Source of the DNA: MVRE01 sp015660965
Lineage (GTDB): Archaea; Halobacteriota; Methanomicrobia; Methanomicrobiales; Methanospirillaceae
Length of the DNA stretch: 64,000 nucleotides
Assembly (NCBI GenBank): GCA_050015095.1
Contig: JBEKCC010000006.1
Location: 58,300 to 122,299, forward strand
Direction of reading: 5' to 3'
Shown: positions 8,821-16,125 of the stretch, one piece after another
How the letters are laid out: each line of letters starts with the position of its first letter
How positions within the stretch are numbered: the stretch's first letter is position 1
Notes under the pieces: generated by a model
Told to the model about the DNA's origin: nothing
Databases searched by the model: none
What the model saw: the letters and a program-made list of their open reading frames with translations, nothing else
Translations under genes and position numbers: made by a program

Positions 8821-9768
8821 ATGTCAAAAGTAACGATAATTGGTGCGACCGGAAATGTTGGTAGTTATGCCGCACATGCCATATCTATCAATCCACATGT
8901 TCATGAAATTCTTCTCTACGGGAGAGAAGGGCGTGAAGCGTACCTTAAGGGAATTGTGCAAGATTTTATTGACTCTTTTGCAGCTCGGGGCACAGATATC
9001 AATATAAGATGGACCACAAATTTAAAAGACGCTGCGGGGTCAGATGTTGTTGTTATTACAGCGGGTTCTCCACGTATACCAGGACAGGATCGTCTCGATC
9101 TAGCACTTGGAAATGCACGCGTTATTGCACCCCTTGCACAAACTATTGGAGTCGTTGCTCCGGAATCAAAGATCCTTCTTGTAACAAATCCTGTCGACGT
9201 TATGACCTGTGTTGCCCTAAAATATTCTGGTATGAAACCCAATCAAGTGTTCGGGCTAGGTACACATTTGGATTCAATGCGTCTAAAATCACTCATCGCA
9301 TCGTATTTCAAAGTGCACGTGAGTGAAGTACATACGCGTATCATTGGTGAACATGGTGAGAGTATGGTCCCTCTCTGGTCAGCCACGACGATTGGTGGTA
9401 TCAAAATATCTAATCTTCCCGCGTTTTCACACCTTCCGGTAAAAGAGTTTATTGAATCCGTCAAAGGCAGCGGGGAATTAATTATTAAAAATAAGGGATC
9501 GACAGTTTACGGACCCGGGGAAGCTATCGCTTCTCTTGTGAAAACAGTACTCGGCGATGAAAATAGGATTCTTACAGTGTCTGCGTATATTAAATCCGAG
9601 GTGCATGATATTGGGGATGTGTGCATCGGTGTTCCAGCACGAATTAACCGTAATGGCGTGTTTCCGATTACAATACGGATAGATGAATCCGAAGTAATTG
9701 CATTTCGTGAATCTGTCGAAAAGATACGGAAAATAATTCACGAAGTCCTCAAGAAGATCGAAGAATAA
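8821..9768 (+). CDS. mdh: Malate (or lactate-type) dehydrogenase
   Basis: A 315-residue NAD(P)-dependent 2-hydroxyacid dehydrogenase of the LDH/MDH fold. The dinucleotide-binding loop is MSKVTIIGATGNVGSYAA. Substrate-loop ITAGSPRIPGQDRLDL, TNPVDVMT, LGTHLDSMRLKS and the catalytic pair IIGEHGESMVPLWS (catalytic His) are all present. The arginine in RIPGQDR fits malate. Methanogens use it to link oxaloacetate and malate. The frame is open upstream into the SRP RNA, but the family start is the ATG at 8821. It may rely on a promoter inside the RNA gene or on read-through. Confidence 0.93.
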   Translation: MSKVTIIGATGNVGSYAAHAISINPHVHEILLYGREGREAYLKGIVQDFIDSFAARGTDINIRWTTNLKDAAGSDVVVITAGSPRIPGQDRLDLALGNARVIAPLAQTIGVVAPESKILLVTNPVDVMTCVALKYSGMKPNQVFGLGTHLDSMRLKSLIASYFKVHVSEVHTRIIGEHGESMVPLWSATTIGGIKISNLPAFSHLPVKEFIESVKGSGELIIKNKGSTVYGPGEAIASLVKTVLGDENRILTVSAYIKSEVHDIGDVCIGVPARINRNGVFPITIRIDESEVIAFRESVEKIRKIIHEVLKKIEE

Positions 9769-9805
9769 TCAAATTTTAAAAATATTGAACTAATAAAAAA
9801 GTGTT

Positions 9806-10063
9806 TTAGGTCAGTGTCACTTCAATTATCTCTGCTCTCTCGACACCCGCAACTTCACTAAGTGATTGCTCGATAGCATCCGTCTGTCCACCAGCATCAT
9901 TGACAACTGCTGCAAGTTTTATTGCCTTTAATCCAAATCCTATGGGCTCTTCTTTGATGTCTTGAATGCCAGGTAATTTCTTTTTAAGATCGACTTTAAG
10001 TCTCTCCAGATCAACTTCTGGAGATTTGGGCATTATTCTGATAATTACTGCGACGTTACCCAT
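9806..10063 (-). CDS. ef1b: Elongation factor 1-beta
   Basis: An 85-residue archaeal aEF-1beta, the guanine nucleotide exchange factor for EF-1alpha. The family-typical ferredoxin-like fold begins MGNVAVIIRIMPKSPEVDLE and ends EVAGVERAEIIEVTLT, with the central EEPIGFGLKAIKL strand. It lies 3 bp downstream of the zinc-ribbon gene and is co-directional with it, an arrangement that is common in methanogens. Confidence 0.95.
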   Translation of the reverse strand: MGNVAVIIRIMPKSPEVDLERLKVDLKKKLPGIQDIKEEPIGFGLKAIKLAAVVNDAGGQTDAIEQSLSEVAGVERAEIIEVTLT

Positions 10064-10066
10064 GTA

Positions 10067-10228
10067 TTACGGTCCCCCAAATCCGCATTTTGGGCAGATA
10101 TAAGGGATACTCTGCTCCCTGCAGCGGTAACACCGTTTGATCTCAAAACCGCACGACGGGCACCCAAATTCTGTAGCACCCTCTTCTGCAAGCGGAGCAT
10201 TGCAAGATGTACATTTTTTTACTACCAT
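10067..10228 (-). CDS. Small zinc-ribbon RNA-binding protein (HVO_2753-like)
   Basis: A 53-residue protein with eight cysteines in four CxxC knuckles: CTSC, CPSC, CYRC and CPKC. It starts MVVKKCTSCNAPLAEEGAT and ends YICPKCGFGGP. This is the small double zinc-ribbon protein that archaea often encode directly upstream of EF-1beta and that is annotated as a predicted RNA-binding protein. The tight coupling to ef1b (3 bp) suggests a role in translation. Function is inferred from family and context. Confidence 0.9.
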   Translation of the reverse strand: MVVKKCTSCNAPLAEEGATEFGCPSCGFEIKRCYRCREQSIPYICPKCGFGGP

Positions 10229-10379
10229 GTGTGAACTCCACAATCGGTTCCTATACTATCTCCCTTATGACCATTAAAAGATTGCATCTATTACAAGATT
10301 TTATTAGATCATTGATTTCGAGAAAAACAATCAAAAATAACGGCACTAATTTTTTAATTGAAAATAAGAAAAAGTCGGT

Positions 10380-10697
10380 TTAAATCTTGGAGAACTTCTT
10401 TTTTGCACACTTACATACATCACATAAAGTAAGATCACTCTCTCCAGTATCTACTGCAAGAGCCCATCTATCAATAAGTGCACTTAACTCCGATGATACC
10501 TTACCTTCACTGCTGCCTCTCTTCCTACTGATATATTGAGATATTGCAGCTCTCGTAACGCCAAGCCTCCTTGCTGCTTCGCTTTGACTGAGCCCTCGTT
10601 CATTTATAAGCCTTGAGACCATCTCGGCTCGCATGCTCGGGAGCATATTCCGGACTAAATCATCGCAATGAATGAGCAGGCAAGGTTCTTTATTCAT
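10380..10697 (-). CDS. HTH transcriptional regulator with C-terminal Cys cluster
   Basis: A 105-residue XRE-like regulator. The helix-turn-helix is LSQSEAARRLGVTRAAISQYIS at about residues 36-57. An acidic/hydrophobic helix follows, and then a C-terminal LCDVCKCAKKK with three closely spaced cysteines that could bind metal or an Fe-S cluster or act as a redox switch. It overlaps the upstream winged-helix gene by 4 bp (ATGA), so the two regulators are translationally coupled. Target genes are not evident. Confidence 0.78.
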   Translation of the reverse strand: MNKEPCLLIHCDDLVRNMLPSMRAEMVSRLINERGLSQSEAARRLGVTRAAISQYISRKRGSSEGKVSSELSALIDRWALAVDTGESDLTLCDVCKCAKKKFSKI

Positions 10698-10939
10698 GCA
10701 AGGACTTTTACGGATTCATTTGTTTGCTGAGGTCTATTCAAGTAGATAATTTGGCGGGCATCACGGAAGTTGAATTTTTCAATGATGAGTTTCCGCTCCT
10801 TCAATTTCTTCAAGGCATACCGAACCGTACGCGGTGCAAGGTTACTCTTTTTCACCAAATCTTTGTGGGTCATTGCACCGCCAACATCCAATAACTGTAG
10901 AACAGTTTTGGAGGATGGGGGTAGTTGTTGTGTATACAT
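10694..10939 (-). CDS. Winged-helix (MarR-like) regulator
   Basis: An 81-residue minimal winged helix: a helix TVLQLLDVGGAMTHKDLVKKS, a recognition helix LAPRTVRYALKKLKERKLI and a beta wing FNFRDARQIIYLN. It is the first gene of a two-regulator operon. Nine bp upstream of its ATG lies a tandem TGTTAACA palindrome (10948-10964), the obvious candidate for its own operator. It resembles archaeal MarR/ArsR-type regulators; the ligand is unknown. Confidence 0.78.
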   Translation of the reverse strand: MYTQQLPPSSKTVLQLLDVGGAMTHKDLVKKSNLAPRTVRYALKKLKERKLIIEKFNFRDARQIIYLNRPQQTNESVKVLA

Positions 10940-10947
10940 GGTGAAAA

Positions 10948-10964
10948 TGTTAACAGTGTTAACA
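10948..10964. promoter_or_regulatory. Tandem palindromic operator TGTTAACA-G-TGTTAACA
   Basis: Two perfect 8-bp palindromes, TGTTAACA, are separated by one G, and the whole 17-bp element is nearly self-complementary. It sits 9-25 bp upstream of the ATG of the winged-helix regulator, where a transcription start or initiation complex would lie, so repression by occlusion is plausible. The binding protein is inferred, not known. Confidence 0.6.
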
Positions 10965-11069
10965 TATCAATCTATCGCTGATTTATTTTGTTAGTATTAA
11001 TTTCTCCAACTGTACAAAAGTCGGATATAACTAAAAACTAGTGAAGTGGATAGAACTTAGTAAAAAAAA

Positions 11070-11615
11070 TTAGGTGGCTATAGGAGATTTATTCTTTTTC
11101 AAAGTATCAAGTGCGTTTTTTGCAGCTGTACGGACTTCATCATCATCCTCCTGCAGAAGAACATTGAGAGGAGTAATAGCACGTTCATCACCAATTCGTC
11201 CTAACGCCCAAGATGCATCTCTTCTGACCGGTGCTTTGGGATCCTTAAGTAATGCAATCAAAGGTTCGACAGCACGAACGTCTCCAAGTTTGCCAAGAGC
11301 CCACGCTGAAGCTAACCGCACCCATTTACTTGAAGATTTTAATACTGCAATAAGTGGTTCTACCGCTCTTTTGTCACCGAGTTTCCCTAGCGATTTTGCC
11401 GCAAGCCATTGAACATCGACATAGGGATCATTCAAAGCTGTAATAAGTGGTTCTACCGCAGTCTCATCCCCATGTTCACCAAGCGCCTCGGCAGCTTTCC
11501 AACGCATATCGAGATTTCCACCCGTTAATAAACTAATATAATAATTTACCAATTGCCTTTTGCGTTCCTTTATTTCATCCGGCTGTTCTGTTTTCTGCGA
11601 ATCTTGTTCTCCCAT
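11070..11615 (-). CDS. HEAT-repeat (PBS-lyase-type) protein
   Basis: A 181-residue protein made of about five 31-residue HEAT-like repeats, each with an xAxxALGxxGDxRAVEPLIxxLxD consensus (for example AAKSLGKLGDKRAVEPL and ASWALGRIGDERAITPL). The N-terminus is charged and has no signal peptide, so the protein is cytoplasmic. Repeats of this type serve as protein-binding scaffolds; phycobilisome lyase activity itself is not expected in a methanogen. It stands alone, with about 100 bp to nadC. Partner unknown. Confidence 0.88.
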   Translation of the reverse strand: MGEQDSQKTEQPDEIKERKRQLVNYYISLLTGGNLDMRWKAAEALGEHGDETAVEPLITALNDPYVDVQWLAAKSLGKLGDKRAVEPLIAVLKSSSKWVRLASAWALGKLGDVRAVEPLIALLKDPKAPVRRDASWALGRIGDERAITPLNVLLQEDDDEVRTAAKNALDTLKKNKSPIAT

Positions 11616-11711
11616 TAATTTTCTCCGCTAGCCACCCATTTGGGATAGTGTATCATTAATCTTTCTTCATTAGCTAAATAAGCGCATGGATTGTTTTTAT
11701 CGTGTTTGGCC

Positions 11712-12575
11712 CTATAAGTGAATTGGCTCTCGCATTTTATTTTTTGGTGAGAGAATATGAAGGTGAACTGGAATATTTTTCACGGAATGGGTCAACGCAC
11801 CAATGCTGATAATATCTACTCCAAGAATAGCATATTGTGCAATATTATCGGCGTTAACACCTCCAGAAATCTCAATTAAAAGTTTGTGTCGCAGATTCTC
11901 TCGTTTTAATGAATTGATGGATTCTTGCACCTTTTTTGGGGTCATATTGTCGAACATAATAATGTCTGCGCCTGATCGCGCTGCACGTATCGCATCCTCT
12001 TTAGATTCGACTTCAACTTCAACACGATGGTAACGTGACCGTGCCTTAGCTTTTGCAATTGCCTCCTCGAGACCAACTAGTGCTAGGTGATTATCCTTAA
12101 TTAAAATTCCATCGCTTAAATTCCATCGATGAGGGTCCCCGCCACCCAGTATCACCGCTTTTTTATCGAGCTTGCGAAAACCAGGACAGGTTTTACGGGT
12201 CGCTGCAATTCTGCATTTGGGGTTCACACTACGCACCGATTCTACAAAATTTTTCGTGGCAGTTGCGATTCCGCTCATTCTCCCAATAATATTGAGAGCC
12301 GTACGTTCAACGAGAAGAATGTTTTTTGCCTTTCCTTGAAGGGTTAGGAGAGTATCGCTTGGATTTACTAGAGATCCGTCACTAACTGCTTGATCAACTA
12401 ATACATCAAAATACTGGAAAAGCATTGACGCTTCTTCGAGACCGGCAACTGTAGCTGTTTGTTCAACACTGATCAAGGCACGGCATTCGGTGTCTGGAAT
12501 TATAGTTTCTGATGTAATATCACCAAATGGAGCATCTTCTTGAATGAACTTCAATAAGTAATCAACCGATACCAT
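11712..12575 (-). CDS. nadC: Nicotinate-nucleotide pyrophosphorylase (carboxylating)
   Basis: A 287-residue quinolinate phosphoribosyltransferase that converts quinolinate and PRPP to nicotinate mononucleotide in de novo NAD synthesis. Recognisable elements are EDAPFGDITSE near the N-terminus, AATRKTCPGFRKLDKKAV, the GGGDPHRWNLSDGILIKDNHL substrate loop, EVEVESKEDA and IMFDNM, and the C-terminal EISGGVNADNIAQYA barrel strand. It lies 109 bp downstream of nadX on the same strand; together they supply two of the three steps from aspartate. nadA is not in the window. Confidence 0.95.
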   Translation of the reverse strand: MVSVDYLLKFIQEDAPFGDITSETIIPDTECRALISVEQTATVAGLEEASMLFQYFDVLVDQAVSDGSLVNPSDTLLTLQGKAKNILLVERTALNIIGRMSGIATATKNFVESVRSVNPKCRIAATRKTCPGFRKLDKKAVILGGGDPHRWNLSDGILIKDNHLALVGLEEAIAKAKARSRYHRVEVEVESKEDAIRAARSGADIIMFDNMTPKKVQESINSLKRENLRHKLLIEISGGVNADNIAQYAILGVDIISIGALTHSVKNIPVHLHILSPKNKMREPIHL

Positions 12576-12684
12576 GCCAATTATTTCCTATTTCATTGAT
12601 GGTCTGCGTAGATATTATCACTCTTTTTATGTATTGAATGAAATTCAACTTTTTTTATTCAATAGATAAACTCATCTTCTTATC

Positions 12685-13443
12685 TTATGTACCAATGACA
12701 AGTGGATCTTCAAGGCCTTTCAACAAGGATAAAATTGAAAGTGCGGCCAAGTAACTTGTTGCTGGGTTATCTGGGCTCGGAACATTAGTCACTTTAATAC
12801 AGGTCTCGCCAAAGTCACCCTCAATAACCATCTCATGAACGTTACGATCAACCGCTGGGTCAACCCAAAGTTCAACATCCACATCTCTTCCAGCAGCAAG
12901 ACTCATAGCAACAGAGACATTGACGTTTTTTGGGAAAGCTTTAATGCACTCGTTTGCTTTTCCAGAAAAAATGAGTTGACGTTTATTTGCCTTTATCCCA
13001 AGTGATTCTGGACTTTTAACTGTCCTTAAAAGGAGTTTTCGGATTGTTGAGACACGTCCAATCTTCAAATTGTCTAGGCCGAAAATAGCCCCGCTCGGTA
13101 TATAGATATGGCGACCACGCTTTCGTGCCAATTCTCTCAATTCATTTTTCAATATTGGATCTGCAAGTGCACCAACACTCATTATAACAATATCTTTATT
13201 ATTCGCAAGGATGTCATGTGCATACTGCTTTACCGCATTTACAGATGCCGCTTCGACAACGAGGTCGAATGGTTCCTTAATAAAAGATTCAAAGTGTTGG
13301 TGTGCACGAGCACCCGTGATCGCTTCAAGGTTTTTTGCCCGATCATATATTGCGTCAAAAAGGGCAACTATCTTAATACTGTCGGCGTTTTTTGCAATAA
13401 TATGCCCAATATTGCCACATCCGATCAGACCAATCTTAATCAT
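12685..13443 (-). CDS. nadX: L-aspartate dehydrogenase
   Basis: A 252-residue NAD(P)-dependent aspartate dehydrogenase that makes iminoaspartate for quinolinate synthase, replacing aspartate oxidase in this anaerobe. It has a Rossmann fold with GLIGCGNIGHII at residues 5-16, the motif VEAASVNAVKQYA, SVGALADP and SGAIFGLDNLK, and a C-terminal segment VTNVPSPDNPATSYLAALS typical of NadX. It is the upstream partner of nadC. Confidence 0.93.
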   Translation of the reverse strand: MIKIGLIGCGNIGHIIAKNADSIKIVALFDAIYDRAKNLEAITGARAHQHFESFIKEPFDLVVEAASVNAVKQYAHDILANNKDIVIMSVGALADPILKNELRELARKRGRHIYIPSGAIFGLDNLKIGRVSTIRKLLLRTVKSPESLGIKANKRQLIFSGKANECIKAFPKNVNVSVAMSLAAGRDVDVELWVDPAVDRNVHEMVIEGDFGETCIKVTNVPSPDNPATSYLAALSILSLLKGLEDPLVIGT

Positions 13444-13577
13444 TGGTAAACTTCACTTTTTTGATAGTATTAATCAACAATCGTTCCAGTTTTTCGTTCA
13501 ATATTTGTTGTAGATATGGGATACTGCCTTTAAATTCTTATGTTACAATTGAAAAACTTGTTGATAATAAATTGAAC

Positions 13578-14684
13578 TTATATTTTTTGTATTGGAGATG
13601 TTGTCAATCTATCTTCAGTCCATTTTCTCTCTAAAATATACCAACCGTAACCGACAACAAAACACACAATTATATTGATTATTGCTTGAAGAAAATTCAA
13701 TGAAACAACCATTGGATCTGGCAAAAATTCGCTAAGAGGATATGTAACATATTTTGTGATTAAATCATTTGCAAAAAAGAAATAGAGCATTTGGAAAAGA
13801 AAAATATGCCATGATGCTTTTCCGGCTTTTTCAAGATATTTATAAAACCAATTCACTGTCTCTCTTGGGAGATACAACAAACCTATTATGGCTAATATTA
13901 GTGTCCACATGTATGCTGGAGCATGTGAAATTCCACTATAACCATAGAAATCATTAAACGAGGAGAAAAGAGGGGTGTAACAGGTAATTGTAATATAAAT
14001 TAAACTAATAACGCCCCCAAGAGTTAGCCACCCTATTGGGCGTTTTGGTGAAGTTACTAGCCAGACGCCTAGAGCTCCTGCAAAAAGGTATCTAAAGTAT
14101 AATACTGATGTGATCCCTTGAGGGATTCCGAAAAAGACCATGGTAAATTCAAGAAGAATATCCAAGATCAGCGCTACGATAATCATTAAATCTGGATCCC
14201 GCAAAGCGAGCAAATAGAGAAGCGGAATAACAAGTACACTCTGAATAATAACCGGAACAAAATATGCACCCCATCCACTCCCACCACCAATAAAATTTAA
14301 AATGAGTGAGATAAAGTCGAAGCTAGAGTGAAAGAAGAAAATCAAAATGACGATTTGAATAAGCCAATATATTATGTATGGTTGTAGGAGTCGTTTAAAG
14401 CGTCGAGATAATATTTCCGTATTATAAGCGTGTTTTAGTGTGCTAGTACCACGTCTTTTATATGCATAAGACCCTGTAAAACCTGCGATAAGAATTAAAA
14501 GAGGAACTGCATGCCAAACGTGATAAGGACCCCCAAATACCAAAAATTTGTCCGGTTGCCAAGAGTGAAGAAGAACAACTGATATGATTGCCAGCCCCTT
14601 AAGAAAATCGATCTGTAGAATATGCTCCGGGAGCGCCTTTTTTGTGGTTTCAAGAATATTATATCTTGATTTTCTTTTTTTCAT
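13578..14684 (-). CDS. Acyltransferase 3 family membrane protein (copy 1)
   Basis: A 368-residue polytopic protein with about ten hydrophobic helices. The N-terminal ILQIDFLKGLAIISVVLLHSWQP carries the catalytic-type His of acyltransferase-3 proteins (here LHSWQP), and KRLLQPYIIYWLIQIV is the family's arginine-containing second motif. Such enzymes O-acylate surface sugars or lipids. It is strongly similar throughout to the gene at 18733-19854 (shared LLHSWQP/LHTWQP, YLAGALGVWLV-type and SWHIFLFQMLYFFF stretches), so the two are duplicates. Substrate unknown. It begins next to an IS200/IS605-type relic. Confidence 0.85.
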   Translation of the reverse strand: MKKRKSRYNILETTKKALPEHILQIDFLKGLAIISVVLLHSWQPDKFLVFGGPYHVWHAVPLLILIAGFTGSYAYKRRGTSTLKHAYNTEILSRRFKRLLQPYIIYWLIQIVILIFFFHSSFDFISLILNFIGGGSGWGAYFVPVIIQSVLVIPLLYLLALRDPDLMIIVALILDILLEFTMVFFGIPQGITSVLYFRYLFAGALGVWLVTSPKRPIGWLTLGGVISLIYITITCYTPLFSSFNDFYGYSGISHAPAYMWTLILAIIGLLYLPRETVNWFYKYLEKAGKASWHIFLFQMLYFFFANDLITKYVTYPLSEFLPDPMVVSLNFLQAIINIIVCFVVGYGWYILERKWTEDRLTTSPIQKI

Positions 14685-14770
14685 GATTTTGCTGCTAATG
14701 ATATTTTATTTCGAAGAATGATTAATATCGGTAGCAAAACATTTTGATGGTTACGATCAAAGCAGCAGAA

Positions 14771-14815
14771 AGCCCGTGACTTTAGTCTCGGGATGAATGC
14801 GTTAGTCATATAACG
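14771..14815 (+). mobile_element. Relic of an IS200/IS605-type element end (hairpin)
   Basis: The hairpin CCCGTGACTTTAGTCTCGGG (14773-14792) followed by ATGAATGCGTTAG closely resembles the transcribed right-end hairpin found after tnpB genes of IS200/IS605 and related elements in archaea. No tnpA or tnpB reading frame is present nearby, so only an end remains. The identification is from memory of that conserved hairpin. Confidence 0.5.
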
Positions 14816-14861
14816 CTTAGTAATTATATTCTTTGTAAAATCTGGTAGAGGTTATGATCAT

Positions 14862-15404
14862 ATGGATGAGATTGAAGTTGGGTTTCAGAAAATCATGCAA
14901 AAAATCGAGGAATTGAAACAAAAAGAAACAAGTCTTTCTGAAAAAATCAAGCAAAATGATGCTGCACTGCTTGATAGAATGGCACACACTGCTATCCCTC
15001 TTGTGAGTTCGATTGGGCTTGCGTTACTTCAAAAAGGTAAACAGGACACTAAGGGGGATGTTTACGATGCAAATTATTACACAAAAAAAATGATTGTATT
15101 AGGGAAATCGGATCCATCTCCCTATCGTCCAGACGATCCAACAAAAAAGGTGACAGATCAGTTCTGTGTGCTATCAGAAGACGGTTCATTCTACGAATTG
15201 ATGTATAGTTCTGATGGATTTTTAACTGATTCATACCTCAATCCTATTGATTCTCAAGCAGCTCTTGACACCTATGGATATGATATACTTTTTATGCTCT
15301 ACCAGGCAATGCACGACTATCTCAAAGGAGAAGAGGTACTTGTAGAGGCTCTAGAAAAGACAATCATGTATGTCTTTCCGCAAACAATAGATAAAAAATC
15401 CTAA
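14862..15404 (+). CDS. Hypothetical protein with N-terminal coiled coil
   Basis: A 180-residue soluble protein. Residues 1-35 form a predicted coiled coil (MDEIEVGFQKIMQKIEELKQ), followed by a short hydrophobic stretch (AIPLVSSIGLALLQKG) and a mixed alpha/beta C-terminal region rich in Tyr and Asp (DANYYTKKMIVLG, SSDGFLTDSYLNPID). I recognise no family. It converges on a membrane-protein gene 8 bp downstream on the opposite strand. Confidence 0.65.
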   Translation: MDEIEVGFQKIMQKIEELKQKETSLSEKIKQNDAALLDRMAHTAIPLVSSIGLALLQKGKQDTKGDVYDANYYTKKMIVLGKSDPSPYRPDDPTKKVTDQFCVLSEDGSFYELMYSSDGFLTDSYLNPIDSQAALDTYGYDILFMLYQAMHDYLKGEEVLVEALEKTIMYVFPQTIDKKS

Positions 15405-15412
15405 TAATTTTC

Positions 15413-15868
15413 CTATTTCCATTTAAACAGAGGAATAACCGGTTTCAATAAATCATCGTTACTTTTTCCGAGAGCGGATAACCTAAATGTCTGTGAATAT
15501 TTCAATCCCTTCTTATTTTGATAGGTTGCAACGGCTTTCCCCTCATTTAACATCGTCGATAATGGGTAGTCATACTTCGCATCAGCGGCGAGTGATCCGA
15601 TTTCAAATTCTATATTGTGTGGCACAATTGCCACACGAATCTTCATCGCGATATCGTTCCCTCGATTTATGACGCTAATAGTTTTTGCATTATCACTCAG
15701 AGAAACATCGATCTCTGGGAGGGACTTTGAGTCTTGCATAATAAAAAAGGACATGACGAGTACAACAAGAATAATCGCTGCCATTCCAGCAAGATAAATA
15801 CTGACAAAAAAGAGTATAATGCAAACAACAAGTCCTGCCAGAAGGATGGCAGTATATCGCTTTTCCAT
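15413..15868 (-). CDS. Hypothetical membrane-anchored protein
   Basis: A 151-residue protein with two adjacent N-terminal hydrophobic helices (about residues 7-27 and 28-45) and a predicted soluble beta-rich C-terminal domain of about 100 residues (SLSDNAKTISVINRGNDIAM, KIRVAIVPHNIEFEIGSL). The downstream domain looks like an Ig-like fold exposed outside the cell or in the cytoplasm, depending on topology. No family recognised. Confidence 0.65.
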   Translation of the reverse strand: MEKRYTAILLAGLVVCIILFFVSIYLAGMAAIILVVLVMSFFIMQDSKSLPEIDVSLSDNAKTISVINRGNDIAMKIRVAIVPHNIEFEIGSLAADAKYDYPLSTMLNEGKAVATYQNKKGLKYSQTFRLSALGKSNDDLLKPVIPLFKWK

Positions 15869-15920
15869 ATCCAGTTGTTGCGTTCAAGCACTATATCAAA
15901 ATACGCGAATTAAAACGGAA

Positions 15921-15994
15921 TGGGCCCGATGAGATTCGAACTCATGACCTCCCGGTTATCAGCCGGGCGCACCACCGGGCTATGCTACGGGCCC
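15921..15994 (-). tRNA. tRNA-Ile (GAT)
   Basis: A cloverleaf on the minus strand: acceptor GGGCCCG/CGGGCCC, discriminator A, anticodon loop CTGATAA (GAT, complementary to 15958-15960) in a CCCGG/CCGGG stem, and a T-loop TTCGAAT. CCA is not encoded. It shares its acceptor and anticodon stems with the CAT tRNA at 7230. Confidence 0.95.
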
Positions 15995-16125
15995 AAAAAA
16001 TCCCGAAATTTACCCTAATAAGTATCCTATCAGAGTTTTTATAAGTTGTGAAGTTCAGATTGCGAGCTCGTTAAATAAATAGTCATGAGTGTCTCATGAT
16101 AAAGTAAAGAGAAGGATCAGGGATC

